Part shown: positions 57,827-64,000 of the stretch, piece after piece
Position numbering within the stretch: the stretch's first letter is position 1
Layout of the letters: the number at the start of each line of letters is the position of its first letter
DNA from: Pseudomonas sp. RGM2987
Lineage (GTDB): Bacteria; Pseudomonadota; Gammaproteobacteria; Pseudomonadales; Pseudomonadaceae
Assembly: GCF_022952855.1 (NCBI RefSeq)
Contig: NZ_JALJDX010000207.1
Location: 1 to 64,000 of the forward strand
Reading direction: 5' to 3'
DNA: 64,000 nucleotides
Made by a program: the position numbers and the translations under genes
The notes under the pieces: generated by a model
Told to the model about the DNA's origin: nothing
What the model saw: the letters and a program-made list of their open reading frames with translations, nothing else
Databases searched by the model: none

Positions 57827-60313
57827 ATGCCTGACCTGCTTGACCGTTACCCGCTGACGACGGGCACTTATCACGAACTGCTGGACGACAGCGGTGCGGT
57901 GCGTGTGCACTGGCGGCCGCTGTTCGACCAGTTGCAACGCAGCACGCCGGCTCAGTTGCTCCAGCGCCAGGCGTTGCTGACGCGCCAGATCCAGGAAAAC
58001 GGTGTCACCTACAACGTCTATGCCGATCCGAAAGGCGCCGACCGGCCGTGGGAGCTGGACCTGCTGCCCCACGTGATCGATGCGCAGGAATGGAAGCAGC
58101 TATCAGCCGGTATTGCCCAGCGCGGGCGTCTGCTCAACGCAGTGCTGGCTGACCTGTACGGGCCGCAGCGGCTGGTCCATGAAGGGCTGTTGCCGGCGGA
58201 ACTGGTGTTCGGGCACAACAACTTCCTCTGGCCGTGCCAGGGCATTGCGCCGCCGGACGGGACTTTCCTGCACTTGTATGCGGTGGATCTGGCGCGCACC
58301 CCGGATGGTCGCTGGTGGGTCACGGCGGATCGGACCCAGGCACCCTCGGGGGCCGGTTATGCGTTGGAAAACCGCATGATCGTCTCCCGCGCCTTCCCCG
58401 ACCTGTATCGCGACCTGAACGTGCGGCACCTGAGCGGTTTCTTCCGCACCTTGCAGGAAACCCTGGCGCGCCAGGCGCCCAGCGATGGGGAGCCGCCGCT
58501 GGTGGTACTGCTGACGCCGGGGCGGTTCAACGAAAGTTATTTCGAGCATCTGTATCTGGCGCGCCAGCTCGGTTATCCGCTGGTAGAAGGCGGTGACCTG
58601 ACGGTTCGGGACGCCACGGTCTACCTCAAGACCCTCAGCGGATTGCGCCGGGTCCACGCGATCATGCGCCGGCTCGACGATGATTTCTGTGACCCCCTGG
58701 AACTGCGCACGGATTCGGCCTTGGGTGTGCCAGGGCTGCTGGAAGCGGTGCGCCAGGGCCGGGTGCTGGTAGCCAACGCCCTGGGCAGCGGCGTGCTGGA
58801 GTCTCCCGGGCTGTTGGGCTTTTTGCCGAAAATCAACGAGTTCCTGTTTGGCGAGGAGCTGATCCTGCCGTCCATCGCCACCTGGTGGTGCGGTGAGCCG
58901 CCGGTGCTGGCCCAGGCCCTGGAGAAATTGCCCCAGCTGTTGATCAAGCCAGCGTTTCCGTCCCAGAGCTTCAGGCCGGTATTGGGCCGTGACCTGAGCG
59001 ACGAACAGCGTGCAAAACTGGCGGCGCGCATGCAGGCGCGGCCCTACGCCTATGTCGCCCAGGAGCTGGCGCAGTTGTCCCAGGCACCGGTTTGGCAGGC
59101 CGAGGACGGTCATATCCAGCCCCGGGCCATCGGCATGCGGGTGTATGCCGTCTCCGGGAAGGACGATTATCGGGTGCTGTCGGGCGGCCTGACCCGCGTC
59201 GCCGCCAAGGCTGACGCCGAAGTGGTGTCGATGCAGCGCGGCGGCGCCAGCAAGGACACCTGGGTGCTCGGGGAGCAGGCGCCCGGCAGCGAACAATGGA
59301 CCGCCCAGCGAACCGTCGGCGTGCACGATCTGGTCCGGCGCGACCCCTACCTGCCTTCGCGGGTAGTGGAAAACCTGTTCTGGTTCGGTCGCTATTGCGA
59401 ACGCTGCGATGACAGCGCGCGGCTGTTGCGGATCATGCTGGCGCGCTATGTCGATGGTGATGACCCACAAGCCCTGCAATCGGCGGTGTCCCTGGGTGAG
59501 AGCCTGATGTTGCTGCCGGATGAGGGCGAGTTACCCGAGCGTTTGTTGGCGGCGCTGCTGGGCGAAGACTGGTCGTTCAGCCTGCGCTCCAACCTGCAGC
59601 GTTTGCAGTGGGCGGCCTCGCAGGTGCGCGGCAAGCTGTCTCGGGAGAACTGGCAGGCGCTGGTGGAATTGCAGCGCGAAGCGCTGGAGCTGGAAACCGG
59701 TGAGCCGGATTTCGGCGAACTGCTGGATTTCCTCAACCGGTTGGTGATGTCCCTGGCGGCGCTGTCCGGCTTCGCCTTGGACGACATGACCCGCGACGAA
59801 GGCTGGCGTTTCCTGATGATGGGCCGGCGCCTGGAGCGCCTGCAATTTCTCAGCAGCAGCCTGGCGGCCTTCCTGCGCAGCGAGGCGGTGTGCGACCAGG
59901 CCGGACTGGAGTGGTTGCTGGAGCTGGGCAACAGCAGCATCACCTACCGTTCGCGCTACCTGGCGGTGGCCCAACTGATTCCGGTGCTCGACCTTCTGCT
60001 GCTGGACGAACAGAACCCCCATGCGGTGCTCTTCCAGCTGAAACTGGTTGCACGCACGCTTAAGCGCCTGAACGATGATTTCGGCGCACCCAGGGACATT
60101 TCATTGCCGGAATTGGTGGCGCGCCTGTCGCGCTTTGATTTGCGCTGCCTGGAAAACCCACTGTTCGGCGACGCCAGCCTACGGGCGGCGCTCGATGGGC
60201 TGGCGGATCTGTTGCAGGAAGTGGCCGATGTCAGCGGTCAGGTGTCCGATCGCCTGGCCCTGCGCCATTTTGCCCACGTCGATGATGTCAGCCAGCGCAC
60301 GGTGTCCGTCTGA
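57827..60313 (+). CDS. Circularly permuted ATP-grasp + alpha-E (DUF403) protein
   Basis: 828 residues from ATG at 57827 (MPDLLDRYP); seven codons are open upstream and the RBS is weak. Residues about 1-480 are a circularly permuted ATP-grasp type 2 domain (DUF404/407: 'NGVTYNVYADPKGADRPWELD', 'LPKINEFLFGEELILPSIATWWCG', 'KPAFPSQSF'), expected to make an amide or peptide bond with ATP. Residues about 510-820 are the all-helical alpha-E domain ('RVVENLFWFGRYCERCDDSARLLR'). Substrate unknown. Its stop overlaps the next start (TGATG). Confidence 0.9.
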   Translation: MPDLLDRYPLTTGTYHELLDDSGAVRVHWRPLFDQLQRSTPAQLLQRQALLTRQIQENGVTYNVYADPKGADRPWELDLLPHVIDAQEWKQLSAGIAQRGRLLNAVLADLYGPQRLVHEGLLPAELVFGHNNFLWPCQGIAPPDGTFLHLYAVDLARTPDGRWWVTADRTQAPSGAGYALENRMIVSRAFPDLYRDLNVRHLSGFFRTLQETLARQAPSDGEPPLVVLLTPGRFNESYFEHLYLARQLGYPLVEGGDLTVRDATVYLKTLSGLRRVHAIMRRLDDDFCDPLELRTDSALGVPGLLEAVRQGRVLVANALGSGVLESPGLLGFLPKINEFLFGEELILPSIATWWCGEPPVLAQALEKLPQLLIKPAFPSQSFRPVLGRDLSDEQRAKLAARMQARPYAYVAQELAQLSQAPVWQAEDGHIQPRAIGMRVYAVSGKDDYRVLSGGLTRVAAKADAEVVSMQRGGASKDTWVLGEQAPGSEQWTAQRTVGVHDLVRRDPYLPSRVVENLFWFGRYCERCDDSARLLRIMLARYVDGDDPQALQSAVSLGESLMLLPDEGELPERLLAALLGEDWSFSLRSNLQRLQWAASQVRGKLSRENWQALVELQREALELETGEPDFGELLDFLNRLVMSLAALSGFALDDMTRDEGWRFLMMGRRLERLQFLSSSLAAFLRSEAVCDQAGLEWLLELGNSSITYRSRYLAVAQLIPVLDLLLLDEQNPHAVLFQLKLVARTLKRLNDDFGAPRDISLPELVARLSRFDLRCLENPLFGDASLRAALDGLADLLQEVADVSGQVSDRLALRHFAHVDDVSQRTVSV

Positions 60314-61203
60314 TGAACGCTCGCTACCAGATTCTCCACGACACGCATTATCACTACGACAGCCCGGTGTCCCTGGCCCAGCAGCTTGCCCACCTGTGGC
60401 CGCGGGCCTGTGACTGGCAACGTTGCACTGAGCAACAGCTGTTGATCAGTCCGCAGCCGACGACCCGTCGCGATGAGCTGGATGTGTTCGGCAACCCGCT
60501 GACCCGCCTGGCCTTCGAGCGGCCCCATGACGAGCTGAGGGTCAACGCCCGCCTGAGCGTCGAGGTGCTGGCCCGTCCGGTGCTGGATTTCAATCAATCG
60601 CCGGCCTGGGAATCGACCCGTGACGCACTGACTTACAGCGGTCGGCCACTCGCTACGCCGCTGCTGGAGGCCTGTCGTTATCGCTTCGAATCACCCTACG
60701 TGCACCTCAAGCGCAGCTTCGTCGAGTTTTCCGAAAGCTGCTTTGCGCCGGGGCGTCCGCTGATGCTGGGTGTTCGCGCGTTGATGGAGAAAATTTTCCA
60801 GGAGTTCACCTTCGATGCCGAGGCGACTCAAGTGGCGACGCCGCTGGTGGAGGTGCTGGAGCGGCGGCGGGGCGTGTGCCAGGACTTTGCCCACCTGATG
60901 CTGGCCTGCCTGCGCTCCCGTGGGCTGGCGGCGCGTTATGTCAGTGGTTATCTGCTGACCCAGCCACCGCCAGGCCAGCCACGGTTGATCGGCGCCGATG
61001 CATCCCATGCCTGGGTATCGGTGTATTGCCCGGTGCTGGGTTGGGTGGACTTCGACCCGACCAACAACGTGCAACCGGCCCTGGAGCACATCACCCTGGC
61101 CTGGGGCCGGGATTTTTCCGATGTGTCGCCGTTGCGCGGGGTGATCCTGGGGGGCGGTAGCCACGATCCCGAGGTGCAGGTGACGGTGATGCCGGTGGAG
61201 TAA
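60313..61203 (+). CDS. Transglutaminase-like cysteine protease-fold protein
   Basis: 296 residues. N-terminal strand domain ('ILHDTHYHYDSPVSLAQQLAHLWPR'), then the papain-like core with Cys189 ('RGVCQDFAHLML'), His232 ('SHAWVSVY') and Asp248 ('WVDFDPTNN'). Paralogous to the N-terminal part of the 1097-residue protein. Probably a peptidase acting with the ATP-grasp ligase encoded immediately upstream. Confidence 0.9.
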   Translation: MNARYQILHDTHYHYDSPVSLAQQLAHLWPRACDWQRCTEQQLLISPQPTTRRDELDVFGNPLTRLAFERPHDELRVNARLSVEVLARPVLDFNQSPAWESTRDALTYSGRPLATPLLEACRYRFESPYVHLKRSFVEFSESCFAPGRPLMLGVRALMEKIFQEFTFDAEATQVATPLVEVLERRRGVCQDFAHLMLACLRSRGLAARYVSGYLLTQPPPGQPRLIGADASHAWVSVYCPVLGWVDFDPTNNVQPALEHITLAWGRDFSDVSPLRGVILGGGSHDPEVQVTVMPVE

Positions 61204-61229
61204 AAAGAGACTTTGAAATGCAGGCACTT

Positions 61230-61338
61230 GTGGCGAGGGAGCTTGCTCCCGCTGGGACGGTCCGACGCCTCGGGCGAAGCGGCCTCAAATACTGGGGCGG
61301 TCGCTGCGCAACCGAGCGGGAGCAAGCTCCCTCGCCAC
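61230..61338. repeat. REPIN, family B
   Basis: GTGGCGAGGGAGCTTGCTCC CGCTGGG ... CGAGCGGGAGCAAGCTCCCTCGCCAC with the centre 'gacgcctcgggcgaagcggcc'. Located between the operon above and the Nudix gene. Confidence 0.93.
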
Positions 61339-61368
61339 GGGTCATACATCAACAGTGAGACCTTTCCA

Positions 61369-61746
61369 ATGTTCCCGGTTTCCATCAAAGGCGTGCTGCA
61401 ATCCCCCGAAGGCTTGGTCGTGCTGATGCTCAACGAGCGGGATGAATGGGAACTGCCCGGCGGGCGGATCGAAGTGGGTGAAACGGCGCGGCAATGCCTG
61501 GCGCGGGAAATTGCCGAGGAGCTGGCGGTCGAGGTGAGTGTCGGGGAGCCGCTGGATTCATACCTGTTCGAGGTGATCGCCGGCCGGCATGTGTTCATTT
61601 CCACTTACCGCTGCCAGTTGCTGGGCGGTTTCGTGCCGACGATCAGCCATGAGCACAAGCAGATCGGGCTGTTCGAGCCGGGCCGGTTGCCGGAAAATCT
61701 GCCAGTCGGTTATCGCCAGTCGATTATCAACGCGCTGGGTCTGTGA
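61369..61746 (+). CDS. Nudix hydrolase
   Basis: 125-residue pyrophosphohydrolase from ATG at 61369; the longer frame runs through the REPIN and is rejected. The Nudix box is at about 34-56: 'GGRIEVGETARQCLAREIAEELAV', which fits GX5EX7REUXEEXGU except that the last glycine is alanine. The catalytic Glu pair is intact. Substrate cannot be predicted. Followed by a GC-rich hairpin. Confidence 0.85.
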   Translation: MFPVSIKGVLQSPEGLVVLMLNERDEWELPGGRIEVGETARQCLAREIAEELAVEVSVGEPLDSYLFEVIAGRHVFISTYRCQLLGGFVPTISHEHKQIGLFEPGRLPENLPVGYRQSIINALGL

Positions 61747-61773
61747 GAGCCGGCAGTGGGGCTGCCGGCTCAG
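61747..61773. terminator. Bidirectional hairpin between Nudix gene and minus-strand small gene
   Basis: GAGCCGGCAG / CTGCCGGCTC stem with loop TGGGG, located between two convergent genes; no long T-run. Confidence 0.6.
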
Positions 61774-61779
61774 CCAGGA

Positions 61780-61962
61780 TCAGGCGTCTGGTGCCTGGTC
61801 TTTCGGCGCATCGGCACCGTCTTCGGCCGTCGCTTCGCCTTCGATATCCGGGCTCAGTGCTTCTTCAGCCGACGCTTTCTTGCGCTGCAGCTTTTCCTCT
61901 TTCTTCTGCTCCTTGGCCAAGTCTCTCTGACGTTTGGCGAAGGAATAATTAGGTTTGGCCAT
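61780..61962 (-). CDS. Small conserved basic/acidic protein of unknown function
   Basis: 60 residues, starting MAKPNYSFAKRQRDLAKEQK and preceded by AGAGGA eight bases upstream. The first half is a Lys/Glu-rich helix, the second half acidic ('EGEATAEDGADAPKDQAPDA'). No Cys, no TM. I recall similar small proteins across Pseudomonas. Role unknown. Confidence 0.78.
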   Translation of the reverse strand: MAKPNYSFAKRQRDLAKEQKKEEKLQRKKASAEEALSPDIEGEATAEDGADAPKDQAPDA

Positions 61963-62030
61963 GGGCGATCCTCTGGGGTCGAAGGTGAGGTTGAGCGGCA
62001 GCTATTCTGCCCTGTATCGAGGTCGAGCGG

Positions 62031-62618
62031 TTAGCCGGGTTTTCCGTCCGCCCACTTGGGTGGCAGCGAAGGCTGCCATTCATCCAGCGCATCGAGCAGG
62101 TCCTGGGGCGATTCGCTCACTTGCAGCATGTCGCGATGAGGTGCACGGACGAAGCCTTCTTCGACAATGTGGTCGAGAAAACCGGTGAGCTTGCTGTAGA
62201 ACCCGTTCACTTCCAGCAGGCCCAGGGGCTTGCCGTGGTAACCGAGCTGGCCCCAGGTCCAGACTTCGAACAACTCCTCCAGCGTGCCGAGGCCGCCGGG
62301 CAGGGCGATGAAGGCATCGCTGAGTTCGGCCATGCGCGCCTTGCGGGCATGCATGCCGTCCACCACTTCCAGGCGGGTCAGGCTGCTGTGGCCGATTTCC
62401 TTGTCTTTCAGGCTTTGCGGGATGATGCCGATGACCTCGCCACCGGCCGCCAGGGCCGCGTCGGCCACAATGCCCATCAGGCCCACGGCCCCGCCGCCAT
62501 AGACCAACGTCAGCTTACGTTGCGCCAGCGCCCGGCCCAGGGCCTGGGCGGCTTCACGATAAACCGGGTTGGCGCCGGTACTGGCGCCGCAAAATACACA
62601 GACAGACGCAATGGTCAT
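62031..62618 (-). CDS. LOG-family nucleotide 5'-monophosphate phosphoribohydrolase (TIGR00730)
   Basis: 195 residues with a Rossmann-like fold. '[12 protein letters not shown]' at the start, '[19 protein letters not shown]', 'ARKARM' and the catalytic '[13 protein letters not shown]' identify a LOG protein, which releases the base from nucleoside monophosphates, including cytokinin nucleotides in some members. Other members hydrolyse purine or pyrimidine nucleotides in housekeeping metabolism. Start ATG at 62618; a frame beyond it is not supported. Confidence 0.93.
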   Translation of the reverse strand: MTIASVCVFCGASTGANPVYREAAQALGRALAQRKLTLVYGGGAVGLMGIVADAALAAGGEVIGIIPQSLKDKEIGHSSLTRLEVVDGMHARKARMAELSDAFIALPGGLGTLEELFEVWTWGQLGYHGKPLGLLEVNGFYSKLTGFLDHIVEEGFVRAPHRDMLQVSESPQDLLDALDEWQPSLPPKWADGKPG

Positions 62619-62959
62619 GCTTTACTCCGAGGTCGTTGACTGGCCCAGAGTAAAGCCTGGCCGCTGTGGTCTGCAAAGGGCTCAGTCCTCGCGCAGGGGT
62701 TTTTCGTAGGTGCCACTGGCGCCGCAGGCGTAGGCGGCGAGCAAGCTGCATAACAGGCCGTTGAAGTTCATGACCGGTACTCCAGGGGGGGATGGAGCCG
62801 ATCATAGGAGGCTGCGGTTCGCTTGGCTGGTTGATTGTGTCCATCAGGCTGATAGCCTTAAGTTGTATACAATTTTTGATTCAGGTCATAGGAACTTGTC
62901 CGAAATTAGGGCAGTCTTCCCCTTTGAAGGAATTTTTAACCATGCCTTGGAGATTCATG
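62619..62959. promoter_or_regulatory. Region between LOG gene and azurin
   Basis: Contains the 29-codon minus-strand ORF at 62682-62771, a perfect 10-bp palindrome TTGTATACAA at 62863-62872 (the kind of site used by some GntR-family regulators), and TTGAT-TCAG-GTCAT at 62876-62889, a half-matched ANR/FNR-type site (TTGAT-N4-ATCAA). All sit where the azurin promoter must be. Confidence 0.45.
62682..62771 (-). CDS. Candidate 29-residue small protein upstream of azurin
   Basis: Short frame MNFNGLLCSLLAAYACGASG... with TGGAG eight bases before the ATG at 62771. It has a hydrophobic segment and two cysteines but no proper lipobox. It could be a real small membrane protein or chance. No neighbour informs it. 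Confidence 0.4.
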   Translation of the reverse strand: MNFNGLLCSLLAAYACGASGTYEKPLRED

Positions 62960-63406
62960 ATGTTTGCCAAACTTGTAGCAGTATCCCTGTTGACCCTGGC
63001 CAGCAGCCAACTGATGGCAGCGGAGTGCAAGACCACCATCGACTCGACCGACCAGATGTCCTTCAACACCAAGGCCATCGAAATCGACAAGAGCTGCAAG
63101 ACCTTCACCGTTGAGCTGACCCACTCCGGCAATCTGCCGAAGAACGTCATGGGTCATAACTGGGTGCTGAGCAAAGAGGCCGACATGCAGCCGATCGCTA
63201 CAGACGGCCTGGCTGCCGGGATCGACAAGAACTACTTGAAGGAAGGTGATGCGCGCATCATCGCCCATACCAAAATCATCGGTGCAGGCGAGAAAGACTC
63301 GGTCACCTTCGACGTGTCGAAGCTCGATGCCGCTGAAAAATACGGCTTCTTCTGCTCGTTCCCAGGCCACATCTCGATGATGAAAGGCACTGTTACCCTG
63401 AAATGA
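62960..63406 (+). CDS. azu: Azurin precursor (blue copper electron carrier)
   Basis: 148-residue precursor. Cleavage after 'LMA' leaves a 128-residue mature azurin beginning AECKTT. All copper ligands are in register with Pseudomonas azurin: His46 ('MGHNW'), Cys112 and His117 ('FFCSFPGH'), Met121; Cys3 and Cys26 form the usual disulfide. It carries electrons in the periplasm, in denitrification or redox stress. ATG at 62960 gives the standard length; ATG at 62957 and 62942 (AAGGAA upstream) are alternatives. Likely controlled from the ANR-like site upstream. Confidence 0.96.
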   Translation: MFAKLVAVSLLTLASSQLMAAECKTTIDSTDQMSFNTKAIEIDKSCKTFTVELTHSGNLPKNVMGHNWVLSKEADMQPIATDGLAAGIDKNYLKEGDARIIAHTKIIGAGEKDSVTFDVSKLDAAEKYGFFCSFPGHISMMKGTVTLK

Positions 63407-63409
63407 TTT

Positions 63410-63499
63410 CTGTGGAGGCGGGCTTGCTCGCGAAAGGGGTGTGTCTGCGACATCAATGTGAATGTCCGACCGCCTTCGCGAGCAAGCTCGCTCCCACAG
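63410..63499. repeat. REPIN, family A (degenerate arm)
   Basis: Left arm ctgtggaggcgggcttgctcgcgaa has lost one G and one base relative to ctgtgggagcggg; right arm ttcgcgagcaagctcgctcccacag carries CTCGC for CCCGC. Between the convergent azu and nadE genes. Confidence 0.85.
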
Positions 63500-63515
63500 G
63501 ACAGGCATTTGACCG

Positions 63516-64000
63516 TTACGGCGCGTACGGCAGTACCCGCTTGTGCTCGGTCTTGCGATAGGTCTCGCAAATGATCCGGGCCGCGTCTTCACGGATGGTC
63601 TGGCCGTGCAGGAAGGCATCAATTTCGCCGTAGGTCACACCGTGGGCCGCTTCGTCGGGCTTGCCGGGGGACAGGTCTTCGAGGTCGGCGGTGGGGACTT
63701 TTTCCACCAGCGATTCCGGAGCGCCGAAGTCCCGCGCAATCGCCCGCACCTGGTTTTTCACCAGGCCGCTCAGGGGCGCCAGGTCACAGGCACCGTCCCC
63801 GAACTTGGTGAAGAACCCCATCACGGCTTCGGCCGCATGGTCGGTGCCGATCACCAGGCCTTGCTCGGCGCCGGCGATGGTGTACTGCGCCACCATGCGC
63901 ATCCGCGCCTTGGTATTGCCCAACACGAAATCCCGCGAGCCCGGCGCCTTGCCTTCGAATGCCAGGACCTCCTTGGCCAAGGCCTTGACCGCCGGACCGA
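63516..64000 (-). CDS. nadE: NH3-dependent NAD+ synthetase (C-terminal part; runs off the window)
   Basis: Only the last 161 residues lie in the window; the 5' end is beyond 64000. The readable part begins '[20 protein letters not shown]' and has 'GNTKARMRM', '[19 protein letters not shown]', '[10 protein letters not shown]' and 'DLSPGKPDE', all typical of NadE. It amidates nicotinic acid adenine dinucleotide using ammonia and ATP. The chain ends 'HKRVLPYAP'. Confidence 0.94.
   Translation of the reverse strand, partial: GPAVKALAKEVLAFEGKAPGSRDFVLGNTKARMRMVAQYTIAGAEQGLVIGTDHAAEAVMGFFTKFGDGACDLAPLSGLVKNQVRAIARDFGAPESLVEKVPTADLEDLSPGKPDEAAHGVTYGEIDAFLHGQTIREDAARIICETYRKTEHKRVLPYAP

Noticed and set aside
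61213..61368. 52-codon N-terminal extension of the Nudix protein
   Set aside because: The extension is the translated REPIN; the conserved fold begins after ATG 61369.

Overview
The window looks like chromosomal DNA of a Pseudomonas of the fluorescens group. The evidence is the gene order (parE/parC, ytjB, serB, psd, rhdA, motAB, rsgA, orn; nnr-tsaE-amidase-mutL-miaA-hfq-hflX-hflK-hflC; hisZ-purA; rnr-rlmB; rpsF-rpsR-rplI-dnaB), a Pseudomonas-type azurin, GC-rich genes with frequent GTG and TTG starts, and at least thirteen REP-type palindromic elements of two families between genes. Nothing was searched against a database. Names rest on motifs and family recognition.

Layout. 1-7600: yqiA, topoisomerase IV (parE, parC), two small secreted or membrane-anchored proteins between them, and a PqiC-like lipoprotein. 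7800-14500: a YtjB/Smp-like membrane protein divergent from serB, a PilZ-like protein, psd and the rhodanese rhdA. 14550-18160: an HDOD protein divergent from motAB, which has a clear FliA-type promoter. 18330-22100: rsgA divergent from orn with a 136-bp MITE-like inverted repeat between them, then a TRIC-type channel convergent with queG. 22138-32203: the long envelope/RNA/repair operon nnr to hflC. 32529-37148: hisZ, purA and a chemoreceptor. 37252-39827: a two-gene ferric-iron-type ABC importer with no ATPase gene. 40150-40500: two tRNA-Leu(CAG) genes, each with its own promoter and terminator. 40728-48016: rnr, rlmB, rpsF, rpsR, a membrane protein, rplI, dnaB. 48238-50550: a YgiQ radical-SAM protein.

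50729-54133 is the accessory island and the most interesting part. A 306-residue hydrophobic protein of unknown function overlaps the first of five tandem, diverged, multi-TM paralogues of 145-153 residues. Short sequences matching the C-terminus of the large protein lie directly in front of the second and third paralogues, one of them as a 28-codon mini-gene joined by ATGA overlaps on both sides. This is how a polymorphic toxin/immunity locus looks when new toxin-immunity modules displace old ones and leave orphan immunity genes. I propose a membrane-acting effector with membrane immunity proteins; this is inference.

54309-61203 is a three-gene operon (transglutaminase + DUF2126, circularly permuted ATP-grasp + alpha-E, transglutaminase) preceded by a sigma-54-like promoter. 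The window ends with a Nudix hydrolase, a small conserved protein, a LOG-family nucleotide phosphoribohydrolase, azurin and the 3' part of nadE.
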